From assembly GCA_028023455.1 (NCBI GenBank), contig JAQFVV010006305.1, positions 1,603,001 to 1,667,000 of the forward strand: 64,000 nucleotides of DNA. The letters are read 5' to 3'. A model generated the notes under the pieces. The model searched no databases and was not told the DNA's origin. It worked only from the letters and a program-made list of their open reading frames with translations. This document shows, piece by piece, positions 1 through 11,350 of the stretch. Made by a program: the position numbers and the translations under genes. Within the stretch, counting starts at the first letter, position 1; each line of letters opens with the position of its first letter. The stretch comes from Epiperipatus broadwayi. Taxonomy: Eukaryota; Onychophora; Udeonychophora; Euonychophora; Peripatidae.

Positions 1-690
1 TTCCTATTGTATAGATTATCACTCATGATATTGGAACCACATCCAGTTCAGTGGATAATCTAGGTTTTTTGGGACTGCCTACTGATTTATGATACCATGA
101 TGGAAGTGATTTGCTGTACCTTTATTGCATTTATTTGTGGATCATTTTTCTTATATGGAAACTTATTATGAGATTTGAACACTGTTTCTTCATTAGCAGG
201 CTTACTGCTGTTAAAAGCACTGAGTAGATCGACCACTTGCTCATGTGTGCCAATCAACAATTGTTCCACAATGATTTTTGGACAATGGATAAACTGGTAA
301 AGCTCTTAAATTTGGCCATCTGTTTTCTGAATAATGGAGTATATGACTCACCATGTTGACATCCCTCCTGAGACATGTAGTACTTGATGCCTTCTTGGTA
401 ATCTTCATTCCAATAGCATATTAATATTGCATCTCAGTATTCATGAAAATTGCCAGCTTTTTAAATAAGGAATCCCACCAAGCTTGAGATCCCTTGTAGT
501 TACAAACTGATATAGCAAGTTTAGCCTCCTATGACATAGGATTGATACTGAAATACTTCTTCAAATGGTAGCTTCATGAGTATGACCAAAAAAGATTCAT
601 ATTTTTAAGAATTCATTCTCAATACTGGGAGCATTCGGATTTATGTTTGCTCGTATATTCTTTGTTAGGTTCCATATCATTTATGACCCA
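1..690 (-). pseudogene. Degenerate gag-like remnant of an LTR retrotransposon
   Basis: Read on the minus strand, several short open stretches in different frames resemble retrotransposon gag. Around 455-520 the frame reads GSQAWWDSLFKK, close to SQVWWNSLF in the clearer gag at 31952 of this window. Further on (about 300-390) comes a stretch like MSQEGCQHGESYTPLFRK, and 87-269 holds an open 60-codon tail. Gag packages the element RNA in virus-like particles in the cytoplasm. Frameshifts and stops separate the pieces, and the left window edge cuts the copy. No zinc knuckle or protease is visible. The gag call rests mainly on the WW box and on order, so other coding repeats cannot be excluded. 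Confidence 0.35.
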
Positions 691-2212
691 TTTACTTCCA
701 CATTATCTGCAAAAATTTTAAGAAAAATTCCATTAGTTATGAATAGCGTATCAGATTCGAAATACAGAATATAAATCGTCAAAAAAAAAAAAATCTACAA
801 TTATGTAATAGTTTTGATGATATAGAATATAAATGTCATTACTAATCTTGAATGTGATTCGTACTTTAATTCTCTCAGTGGATTTATAAGAAATTACATT
901 CTTTCTCACACATTTTGAATTGTTTGGAAATTCATTTTTAAGATTTTCTAGTAGAAATAATCTCCAGCATTAAAGGATAATGCAATAAAAGAAAACATTG
1001 TTTTTGTTATGTAAGACCAAATTATTTCTAGATGGCTAGTATTGAGGTCTTCTTTTGTTCTAGGATATTATGGGGAAAAAAGTTTATTTAATTATATCTA
1101 TCTAGATATATAATTTAAATATATAGAAAATAATGTATGAACTAACGATACATAAATTATAGAAAAAAATAATTTAAAAATTATATATGCTAGTATTACA
1201 CCACTAAATCTAGACATTTCTCATAATCTCTTCAAAACTTTTGAAATTGAACTTCATAGAGTCTATATTTACATCAACTTTTCACTAATATACTAAACGT
1301 TAAAGAATAAATAATAATGTTATTGATAGTTGTAATAAATATTGGACAGCTTAATTATTGTATTAAGAATTTTACAGTATATTGATAGAGAGTAGATGCA
1401 TTATTTTTACTGTAGAAAATTTTGTATTTTACCTGCTCTTTGTATTATGTTAATGATAGAATTAGAAAGCTTTATGTCTTTTGTTTAATTATAGGCTTAA
1501 TAAATGGAAATAGAATATATATATATTATAGAAATTTATCACTACATTTAAATATTTGGATTGATTTTAAAATTTATTTATTTATTTGTTGCTAAGCCAT
1601 AATACTATATATTGAAACTTTGCCATACAATATTTTGTTTTTAGACATCTATGGTTGGTGTGAATTAGTGAGTAATAGCTCACCCTCGATTTATAATGCT
1701 TTGCTCACAATATAATTTTCATAAAAACATATATAGATCTTCTTCCACAGCTCTGATCTTAGGTCTACCCCTAAAAACACATATAGATGTTAATATATAT
1801 TGTAATGTCATTTGACACTCTTGGGCATATATTGAAGAAATGTTCTTTCCATTAGATCAGCTTCTATGAAAATCATATACCTTTCATACTGCTAAGTATT
1901 TTATCTTCTTCTCTGTATTCATCTGTATTATTTTAAGCTTATGCAGAATTAAATCCTAATCAATTGAATAATTATCACTTTGTTATGCTAATATGGATTT
2001 TGATGCATAATTAACTTATATTAAATCTATCATTATGTAGTATCTCTTAATTGTCATCATGATTATACTTCATTTTCTCTCAATTTTACTTGGACTAACT
2101 TTTATCTTTATATTGAATACTATATTTGCAGCTAAATGTTTAAATGATACAACTCTCTTTTGAGTACAATCATCTTTGGTCTAATAATTGATCTAGTCAA
2201 TAAATACAAATT
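691..2212. other. AT-rich stretch without recognisable gene
   Basis: Low-complexity A/T runs and short TA tracts. I see no coding frame with residue patterns of a protein family, no RNA gene and no long repeat. Confidence 0.6.
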
Positions 2213-2280
2213 CTGAATTAATAAACATCACATGACCACCAGCTCTTATGCTTGTGTATAACTTGTTAAACTGACAAAAC

Positions 2281-2328
<48 letters not shown>

Positions 2329-3306
2329 ATATATATATATATATATATATATTGCCACATACAGCAAGCTAGAGTAATCAATGGATGCCAGAAGGCTTGT
2401 GCATAAAATCCCCATCTAATGCCTACTCATTCAATATCCACAGACTAGTTTCTAGCTTATGGTCTTGGATCTGAGAGCACAGCACCTAGATCTTAGGATC
2501 TAATGCAACCCTCCAGCAACCACCTTTTATCTCCATTTAACTACCAAACTATGAGTCTTAAACTGAAAACACCTTAATGTTTTCAATCCAAGCCCTTAGC
2601 TTATATAGTCATATGGGTCTAAACCCAGTTCAGCACCCATACATTTTAGTGTCTTTGGTTCTTTAATAATCATAGCCACCAATATCCTATTAGGCAGGAT
2701 TGGTTTTAAGCCAATAAACATCACATGATCACCAACTCTTATGCTTGTTTATAACTGTTGTTAGAACAGGCAAAACTCACTATAAATATATTGCCACACA
2801 CAGCAAACTAAAGTAATCAATGGATGCCAGAAGGCTTGTGCATAAAATCCCTATCTAGTGCCTACTTATCCAATATCTCCAGACTAGTTTCTGGCTTATG
2901 GCCTTTGTCAGTGAAGAGCCTTGGATCTGAGAGCACTGCACCTAGATCTTAGGATCTAATGCAACCCTCATGATACCACCTTTTATCTCCATTTAACTAC
3001 AAAACTATGAGTCTAAAACTGAAAACACCTTAGTGTTTTCAATCCAAGCCCATTAGCCTATATACTCATATGGGTCTGAACCCAGTTCAGTTCCCATACA
3101 TTTTGGTGTCTTTGGTTTTTTAATAACCATGGCCACCAATATCCTATTAGGCCATAAGCCAGAAACTAGTCTGGGGATATTGGATGAATAGGCACTAGAT
3201 GGGGATTTTATGCACAAGCCTTCTGGCATCCATTGATTACTCTAGCTTGCTGGGTGTGGCAATATATATATATATATATATAGTGAGTTTTGCCTGAATT
3301 AATAAA
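2213..3306. mobile_element. Compound copy of M1 foldback (MITE-like) family
   Basis: A left arm starts at about 2221 (AAACATCACATGA...) and runs into an internal segment (about 2520-2700). The same arm plus internal segment repeats at 2713-3150. An inverted right arm follows at about 3150-3297 (matching CCAGACTAGTTTCTGGC and GATGCCAGAAGGCTTGTGC in reverse complement). So the element is two direct units plus one inverted arm. The outer borders carry the 13-base direct repeat CTGAATTAATAAA at 2213-2225 and 3294-3306, which looks like a target-site duplication. No protein is encoded; a non-autonomous element is inferred. Confidence 0.75.
2284..2352. repeat. (TA)n microsatellite inside M1
   Basis: About twenty TA units, a short GTGAA interruption, then about twelve more TA units. 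The array lies inside the M1 left arm between ACTCAC and TTGCCACA. A shorter TA run sits at the mirrored position in the right arm (about 3262-3282). Confidence 0.9.
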
Positions 3307-3625
3307 ACAACAATAATAAATTTATTGGGATAAATAAATAGACATACATGTTTATTAAATATTTACATTATTTATTCATTCTTTTGCTATTATATTTTTA
3401 GTATCTTAAATATAGGATTTGCCATCATGTTCATATTTTTATTTTCACACATTTATTTCCTTCAACTTTTTATTTTCTCTAAGTTTGATGTTTTAACTAA
3501 TTATATCATGTTGGTATATTTATGACTTATACAAACAAATGGGTGCATGACAAAGTACTAATAATTTTATAAAATGGTTCTCTTAGATGTAATTGATCTT
3601 ATTATGAAACCTATATTTAAATTAC

Positions 3626-3892
3626 TAAACATCACATGATTGCTATTTCTTATGTTTGCTCATAACTGTTAATAAAACAGCCAAAACTCTCCATAGAGTA
3701 TTGCCACTCAGTGCAAGCCAGAGTATTCAATTAATACCATAAGGCTTGTACATAAAATCCCTATCTAGTGCTTATTCATCCAATTGAGTAGGCACTAGAT
3801 AGGGATTTTATGTACAAGTCTTCTGGCATCCATTGAATACTCTGACTTGCACTGGAGTGGCACTACTTATGGAGAGTTTTGCCTGTTTTAAT
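3626..3892. mobile_element. M1 foldback element, near-complete hairpin copy
   Basis: Arms of about 110 bases face each other around a centre near 3783. Left: CCATAAGGCTTGTACATAAA; right: the reverse complement starting GATAGGGATTTTATGTACAA. The left end extends to AAACATCACATGATTG, the M1 terminus. The right terminus is shortened after GTTTTGCCTGTTTTAAT. Transcribed, it would fold into one long stem. Confidence 0.8.
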
Positions 3893-6800
3893 TTAAGTCA
3901 CTAATATATTAGCTATCATTTATAAATCTCATTCCATAAAAAATCTCCAAATATACCATTCAGCCAAAATATATGTTAAAATATAGTATTTACTTTTTTT
4001 ATCTGAATTCTTTCCTCAGATAAACCAATCAATATAAATGGGTTTTAATAATCAAGATTAATTAAAAATTTCTTAAACATTGTGCACTTCTAAACTATAT
4101 TTTGGCAGTCTGTGTTATCTGCAACATTTTCATTAACTACAATAATACTGGAATAAGTAAGTCTCATATTTTAAAAAAATTTGAAGAAATTACTCTTCTG
4201 AAAGTATGCTTCTTTAGGTACTAATACTCGATTTTATTATAAAATTATTATCATTCTATTGGCCACAGATAATTGTGTAATTAAGAAATGTTCATCTACC
4301 TTTAAACGCCTGAACAATAAAGTAATATCTGTATCCAGCAGTATTAATCAAGTTAATATATAAAAGATCCTCATTAAAATTAATCACTATCATTTTCAAA
4401 TAATGTAAGAATTGAAAAACTATAAAATACATATTTATTATTTATCTCATAAGTAAAAATTTTAAAACGCTTTAATTGCAGTAATATTATTAAATTTAAA
4501 TTATTCTGCTTTCAATAAATACATTTTATCCATTTGACATTTTAATACTAGACTGCATTATATAAATGCATACAAACATTTATTTTATATATTGATTGCA
4601 GATTTTATTTTAAATAAATTTCTCCAATTTTTATTTCAATCATCAAATATAAATGTTATACTTAAACTCCATATACACCTTTACTCTGCTTTGCAATGGC
4701 AATTAGTCCCCAAAATTCAATAGTTGTAATGGTTTTCTAATTTGGCCAATTCCTCCAGCTAAAATTACATTATAAGTTGCTAACAAACAAACTTAATCTA
4801 GTATATATAGTAACTAAAAAAACCCCTTAATGTACATTATATGCTTGTATAAACTGTACTATGGTGTAATGCAAGTAAGAACTTAGAATATTTATGAATG
4901 TATGATAATGCAACTTAAATCTATGTAAAAAATACTTAAAGTTATTTCCAGTGATCCATTTATCAATTATAATTATCTAATTTTCTGAGTCATGAATTGC
5001 TTATTGTAAGGTCCATTGTTGTCTTCTAAATTCTTTGAGAGTATTGTTTTTTTTTTGAGGAGTGCACCAGATGATGGCTGAGAATCTGAGAAAAAGTTTA
5101 GGATGGATAGTTAATATGCTTTTTGGATTTTTTTTATATATGAGAAGCCATGATTTCATGATTTTGGAAACTTTCAATACACCTACAATGGTTTGAGTTA
5201 TTTGTTTTATTTTGTCTTGGTTTTTAAAAGTATTGGTGGTGGTAAATGTGGATAAACTCATAAAGGAATAGCTATCATGATTTCCTTCTCATTTTAGTTG
5301 ACAAGATATCTATTTCTGTTTCCAAGTTTAGAGATTTTTTTGAATGTTTTCATAGTCATATTAGTTGCAGCCTTGATTGTAATTGAAATATTAACAAGTT
5401 TTAGAAAAAAATTTCTTTAACTGTCTAAAGTTGCAACAAAATGGACAAGAAAGTGAAAGTAAACTAGCAATTGATAATTTTTTGTGTTCTTCTGTGCAAC
5501 TGTTTCTCATTGTGCTGAAAAAATCCATACTGAAGCTTTATTTTTTAAAAATTTGTACTATCTTATATTACTTACATGAAATTATTTAGATTTAAAAATA
5601 AAATGTTTAATAACTTATTTAATTGATCATAAAGGCTTATTATTTATTATTAGTGTAAGAGTAGCAAAATTAGCATACTGTACATTGTTAAAACTACTTA
5701 AAAATATATTGTTATATTAAAAAGAAAAAAAATGTATCTAATGCATTCTGGGTTTGTATATTGTAATTAATATTTAAGATTTTTTTTTTTTTTACAATAT
5801 GTTTTATGCAGATGTAAATAAAGATCACTTTATACATTATAGAAATACATACGCTAACTGTGAAATTTTTTTTGCCACAAGATGTCACATTTTATTGAGG
5901 GTGATGAATATGTTCTTTGAAATGACTTAAAAATTTTTCAATTAGTGCAGTTAAATAAATATCAAAGTTATGAATCTTTTATAATTTATTTGTATGTAAA
6001 ATCGAAAATACATCTACTTTAACAGTTTTATGCAGAATAAAATTTTAATTTTTTTTTCCAGTTTTACATTTTTATACATGTGTGATAACATTATGAGATG
6101 TTTTAAAATCGACGAAATAAATTATTTCTAATTTAGATTTAATAATTTTTGATCATTCAAACTTCATTATTATGAAATCTTTTTTTTTTTTCAAAATAAC
6201 AACTATAATAACTAAATTACAGTATGATGAATATTATTTTTGCTCTAAGTGAATTACTTTTAGTAAAAATTTTAATGCATAAGCTAATGTACACATTTTA
6301 AAATTTAATATGGTATTAATCATATTTGGTTATTGTATATATTAAAATATTTTGATTATTTATTATACTGAATGAAACACTTTTTTTGACTGGAGGGAGC
6401 TTTGTAATCATCAACAATGTAAAATGTTTACTTTAGATATATCATTAATGAACGAATTGTCTAGCAAAGACGCTGTATGAAAAATAATCTGGTGTACTGT
6501 ATATTCATTAATTGTATTTAAGTTTATATTCAAAATATTGTATACAACACTAATATTGTATACTGTATTATGTATTATGAATAAATTCTGTACTGTACAG
6601 TTTCAATATGAAAGTTGCTATTTTGCTTTTGGATGACATAGTGTTAACAACTATTCTATGAAGCCATCACCCTTACAGAATGGCCACCAAAAACATACAT
6701 TTTTTTTAATGATCATTTATTGTCAATAATCAATTATAAATCAAAATAGTGCATACAAATCGATGATGATTACTATTGTTAATCCTCACATAAAGAACAA

Positions 6801-7937
6801 GTGCTAAGCGAGATATAGTTGTATTTAAAATTAGGTCGGAATTCTTTTTATTATCATTCTTTTATAATGTAAAATCATTATTTCAACTTATTATTCTTTT
6901 AAATCTAAGATTGACTAGATTTCTTATTTTAAATTATTCTTTGGTAACTTATCATTACTTTAATTCACAATGGAACAACTTTATGCATCCTTCTATTTTA
7001 AATAAAATTAACAAGCAAATTTAAAGTCTAAATTGAGATTTTTTCCTTAATCCATTTAAATTATTTCAATTTTCACAGTTTTCATCTAGAATAATTAATA
7101 TTTCAGTTAATTATGCTTGTTAAATCAAACATCTTAAAAACTATTAGTAATATATTCAATTTTACAACATTTAAGAAAATTTATTTATTTAACATTAAAA
7201 ATTCTTTTGTAAGTAAAAGGTTCTAAACATTTTTTAGATTGACTGAAAGTTATGTTTATGGAGATGCACATTTATTGGTACAAATAATTCATACAATCTC
7301 TAATGATTTCATAACAGTGATTTCACTTTTTGTATCATAAGGATTTTTAAATATTGATCTAGCAGATTTTGAAAGTGATGAATAAACTTAATGTTAATTT
7401 TCATATTGTTGTGTAACATTGACTACTATTATCTGTTTTTAATGAAAAAAAACAACCATAGTTAACACTGCTTTGCCTTTTCTTCCATTCAGTTCCCATA
7501 TAATAATAATGGACAGATCAGACTATCTCAAGTTTTCTATTAATTATTCACTTTCTGCCAGAATATATAATTTTACTAACTATCATTCAGCAAACTTATT
7601 AAAATTTTATAATACACTTGTCATTCAATTTTTGCTCTCCTATTTATATCATTACAAAATTTTTAATTTCATAATTGATAAACAACCATTAAACACCTAT
7701 TAAGGTGTTATTCTAATTCTTTTACAATAAATTTAAACAAAATACAAAAGATGTTCATACCAAAGGCTTACTTTTGCCTTATTTTTGAAACTGATAATAT
7801 TAAATCCTATAATAATTTTTTATTTCAAAAAATGTATAAAAATAATAAAAACAATTTTATTTAAATTTTCTACAACTATTTTAGTTCAAATCTAATGAAA
7901 TAAACAATTTTTAATTATCTTTCAGATTGATATTAAA
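3893..7937. other. AT-rich stretch, no supported gene
   Basis: Four kilobases of very AT-rich sequence with poly-A/T runs. A minus-strand open frame at 5001-5261 (86 codons) sits here; its product has no motif I recognise, so I do not call it a gene. No RNA gene or long repeat was seen. Confidence 0.6.
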
Positions 7938-8178
7938 CCATCAAAATCACACGATCACCATTCTTTATGCTTACACAAACTGTTTTTCAAAGAGACAAAA
8001 CTCTCCATACAGTAGTGCCACTCATTGTAAACCAGAATAATCAATGGATGTGGAAAGGTTTCTGCATAAAATCCTTATCTAGTGCCTACTCATCCAATAT
8101 CTCCAGACTAGTTTCTAACTTGTGGCTTTCATCAGTGAAGAGCCTTGTATCTGAGAGCACTGCACCTAGATGTTAGGA
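7938..8178 (+). mobile_element. M1 family, left arm only
   Basis: Matches the M1 left arm from the terminus (ATCACACGATCACCA) through CCAGACTAGTTTC to GATCTGAGAGCACTGCACCT and TTAGGATC. No inverted right arm follows. The open frame inside (7967-8176) is just the arm read through. Confidence 0.75.
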
Positions 8179-8185
8179 TCTTGTT

Positions 8186-8560
8186 GATGCTGATATTATT
8201 GTCATATCCATGTTGACCTTATGTCACTCTGATCCCTCATGTGTAGGACTTGTCCATTCAAATATAAGGGGGTTTGGGTGTACCATCATCAGATTTTCAA
8301 TAAAATGGATTACTAAAAAGTTGGAAGATGAGTCGATTGAAGCCTGTCCATTAAAGTTTGAAGATTTGCTATCTTAATATAAACCAAGCACTGATTATAT
8401 ATATATGTGGGAGGTAATGATCTGGACCAACTGATGAGAGCTGATTCAGTGTGAAATAGGTATATTGGGGATCATTTATCTTTTTCACAAGTATGTGGTC
8501 ATGTGTATCAGTTATAGAAAGGGAGCTAGAAGTTCTGTGTTCAAATCCTCTATAAATATA
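8186..8560 (+). repeat. Possible SINE-like repeat with tRNA-like end
   Basis: Sequence of higher complexity than its surroundings. At 8495-8557 an A-box-like TGGTCATGTGTATCAG is followed by a B-box-like TGTTCAAATCC, the spacing of a pol III internal promoter. The segment CTGGACCAACTGATGAGAGC (8422-8441) has a diverged relative near 16548 (TTGGACCAACGGATGATTC). A repeat is likely; the class is uncertain. Confidence 0.35.
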
Positions 8561-9484
8561 TATTTATATATCTTTTAAAGGTTTGATAAATCTTATAAAA
8601 TCATAACATTGAAATAAATTTATATGATAATTTAAATTTATAGTTACTTTGTACTTCTGAACTAAAGACTGTTTTTGTAATTTATTATTTGTGAATATGG
8701 ATTTTTTATGGGCACATATTATCATATACATTCCATTTATATATAAAATATAGCTTAAACTATTCATGCAAAAAAATCAAGTCTGATACTATTAATAATT
8801 GTTCTGTAAATAAGTCATATTATCAGCTTACATATTTGAAAAGACAGTAAAATTATTTATGAGCTTGTTAAAATGCAGCCTTTATATAAATTTTATTTCA
8901 AATGAAATCTTGAATTGTCTGTCTATTATTTAATACATTTTATAACTTTCATTATGAAAATGCTTACAACTATTACAGCTAATTACAGATTATTATGTAT
9001 ATAATTGCTACAGTTGTTTTCATTTCTTGGAATTTTAATTGTGATTATTATTGTTTTTCACTAAATATTCAAAATATATGTATTAGAATTGCACCGCACA
9101 TTAATACTATGAACTGGAACCATTTAAATACATGTATGCACACCCACTTGTGTTTTCATGTAAAAATTAGTCCATTATGCATATTTTTAAAAATTAATAA
9201 AAATAGTCAACAACATGCATTCCATATATATTTAATATACTGCACTTTGTTTTTAAAAGTTTTGCTATTAAAAACAATTTCATTTTGAATCAAAATAAAA
9301 ATCTGACTGAAGCATTCTTTTTTGTGTGTTTTGATTCTTTATAATAGAATTAAAGGAAAACTTAATATATATATATTTTAAAAATATATTAATGAAAATT
9401 TGAAATTTTTTTTTTTTTTAAATCAGAAGGATATCCTTCCTACTCCCATTCTTTTTTTTTTTCTCAATGATAAACTTTATTTAT
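8561..9484. other. AT-rich stretch without recognisable gene
   Basis: Open frames here (8564-8767 minus, 8995-9288 plus) have low-complexity, A/T-codon composition and no family motif. I see nothing else. Confidence 0.6.
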
Positions 9485-9935
9485 CTTAAAGGGTTACAAG
9501 AGCTTACATAGCTTGGATTGCTGGGTTTACATGGGCAATCCGTAGTTGTAGGTTTACATATATAAAAGTTGATTTGTTTTACACAGGATTACAGGAAATT
9601 TTTACATGCTGTGGATTAGTTACAGGGTTTTACGTAGCTTGGGTTGCTGTGGCAACATGGGTAATCCATAGATATAGGTTTATATATATAAAAATTGATT
9701 TATTGATTTACATGAAAAAATTTTATGCTCTGAATTAGTTACAAGAGTTTAGATTTCAGTGGTTACATGGTTAATCTGTAGTTATAGTTTTACATATGTA
9801 AAAGTTGTTTTATTGGTTTATATAAGATTACATAAATTTTACACGGTCTGGACTGCTGTATCTACCAATGCAATCCAGGTTTAGTTCTATACATGGTTGA
9901 GTTGCCTTGGTTACATAGGTGAGGACTAGAAATTT
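9485..9935. repeat. Diverged minisatellite, about 115-130 bp period
   Basis: Three to four imperfect units with the shared order: TTGGRTTGCTG, TTACATGG, CAATCC(A/G)TAG, TATAGGTTTA(C/T)ATAT, AAAAGTTGATTTATT, GGATTACA, then GGATTAGTTACA. Clear unit starts are near 9511 and 9638, with a third near 9755 and a partial one near 9850. Units differ by many substitutions and indels, so the array is old. Confidence 0.65.
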
Positions 9936-10335
9936 CCTTCCATTCTTTAAACCAGAAAGTGCCTGAATTAAACTTTTTTGATTGTTAGTGGTACCTATGA
10001 ATTTTTTAATTGATTTTAGAAATTAAATTAATCGAGTAAAAATAACTCTAAATAAAACATTAATGAGATAATAGTTTTAATACTTTAATTTAGCTTTTAT
10101 TCATGGGTAGCATGTTTTCAACATATTATATCATAATCATAACTCTTTTGGATTTTATTATAGATGGACTTTATGCATATTTGATTGCTATTATTGTATT
10201 TAATTATTTAAATTTATTATTTGTCATTCAAATATATTTAAAGTTTTTTAGAGAATCCATTTTTTTGAAAGGGGAATGTTTGTATCTTTTCAGCTTATAG
10301 CAAATTCATTCTTGGCTATTATTCAAATCTTTTTG
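9936..10335. other. No recognisable feature
   Basis: AT-rich sequence. The open frame 10103-10300 is hydrophobic by composition (F, I, L, Y from TTT/ATT/TAT codons) and has no family motif. Confidence 0.5.
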
Positions 10336-11350
10336 ATCTTTTGTTTTTTTATCTCCCTGCTTGAAATGTACTATATCCTAGATAGGTAGATGACACCTTG
10401 ATCTGTACAGATGAAAAACTAATCACAAAAATTTGTTAAGAATTAGAACAGGCATCTTCTTTAATTTGGATCACTGAAAAAGAAGACAAGAACCAAATTA
10501 TTAGATTTTTGAATCTTGACATGGAAAGGCAGTTGTCAACACTTTAAACTACAGAATGGGTATTGAAACCAATGAACATTAGAAGAGACATCCATCCCAA
10601 ATCTTTAACTCCTATGGCCCATAAATATTCTGGTCTTAAAGGTTGCCTTTACAGGAATTTAAAACTTTGTAAATTTGAAATAGATCGAAAAAACAATATT
10701 GCCACTTATATCAGAGATTTAAAAAGCCTGGGATATAATATCAATAAAATTTACAACACGATAGACAGATTTTATAGAAAACTAAAAAAAACAAACAATT
10801 ACAATCTCAATTTAGTGAGGACAAAAAAGGAATAAGCCTCCCATATGTACCACAAGTGGTTCAAAAATTAAAAAAAATATTTCTTCTGAAAAAGATATGT
10901 TTTTGTTCTTCTCTTTCACTAAATAAATTGCTGAAGAATTTGAAGATAAACTGACTAAGGAAGCAGCTTATCAAATAGTTTACAAAATTGGGTGCACAAA
11001 TCCAACTGTAAATACACATATTATCGACAGATGAGGAAAAATTTGTTAACAGAGCTGGTCCAGCAACAATTATTTATATAATGGCCAAGAGAAGTAGTGA
11101 ATACTCTTCTATATTTGTGGATCATGAGTAGTAATTGGGCTATAAATTCGATCTGTCCAGGTGGATGCCAATTGCACAGAGAGGAAGGATTAGAAAATTA
11201 AAGGTCAAGGAATCTTGGATAGTAGTCAAGATTGAATTTTCTATAAACAGAAAAGATACTAGCATTCCCCTTTCAAAAAAGTGGGCTATCTGAAAAACTT
11301 TAAATATATTTGAATAGCAAACAATAAATTTAAATAATTAAATATGAAAA
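10336..11350 (+). pseudogene. Penelope-like element, 5'-truncated copy (RT C-terminus plus GIY-YIG-like end)
   Basis: Penelope-like elements encode a reverse transcriptase fused to a GIY-YIG endonuclease. This copy begins inside the RT palm. The catalytic box that should read RYVDD has a TAG at 10383-10385 (R-stop-V-D-D-T-L-I). It is followed by a frame matching the downstream copy (ASSLIWITEKEDKN), then an open 90-codon segment 10563-10835 containing RDIHPKSLTPMAHKYSGLKG. Near 10975 the frame IVYKIGCTNPTV fits the start of a GIY-YIG domain. A later part near 11190-11290 (KESWIVVKIEFSINRK) fits its end. Stops and shifts make it dead. It lies directly upstream of the second copy in the same orientation. 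Confidence 0.75.

Noticed and set aside
2193-2381. Minus-strand open frame rich in Tyr-Ile
   Set aside because: It is read-through of the (TA)n array inside M1.
5001-5261. 86-codon minus-strand open frame as a gene
   Set aside because: No recognised motif, no supporting neighbouring exons; a decayed repeat is possible but unproven.
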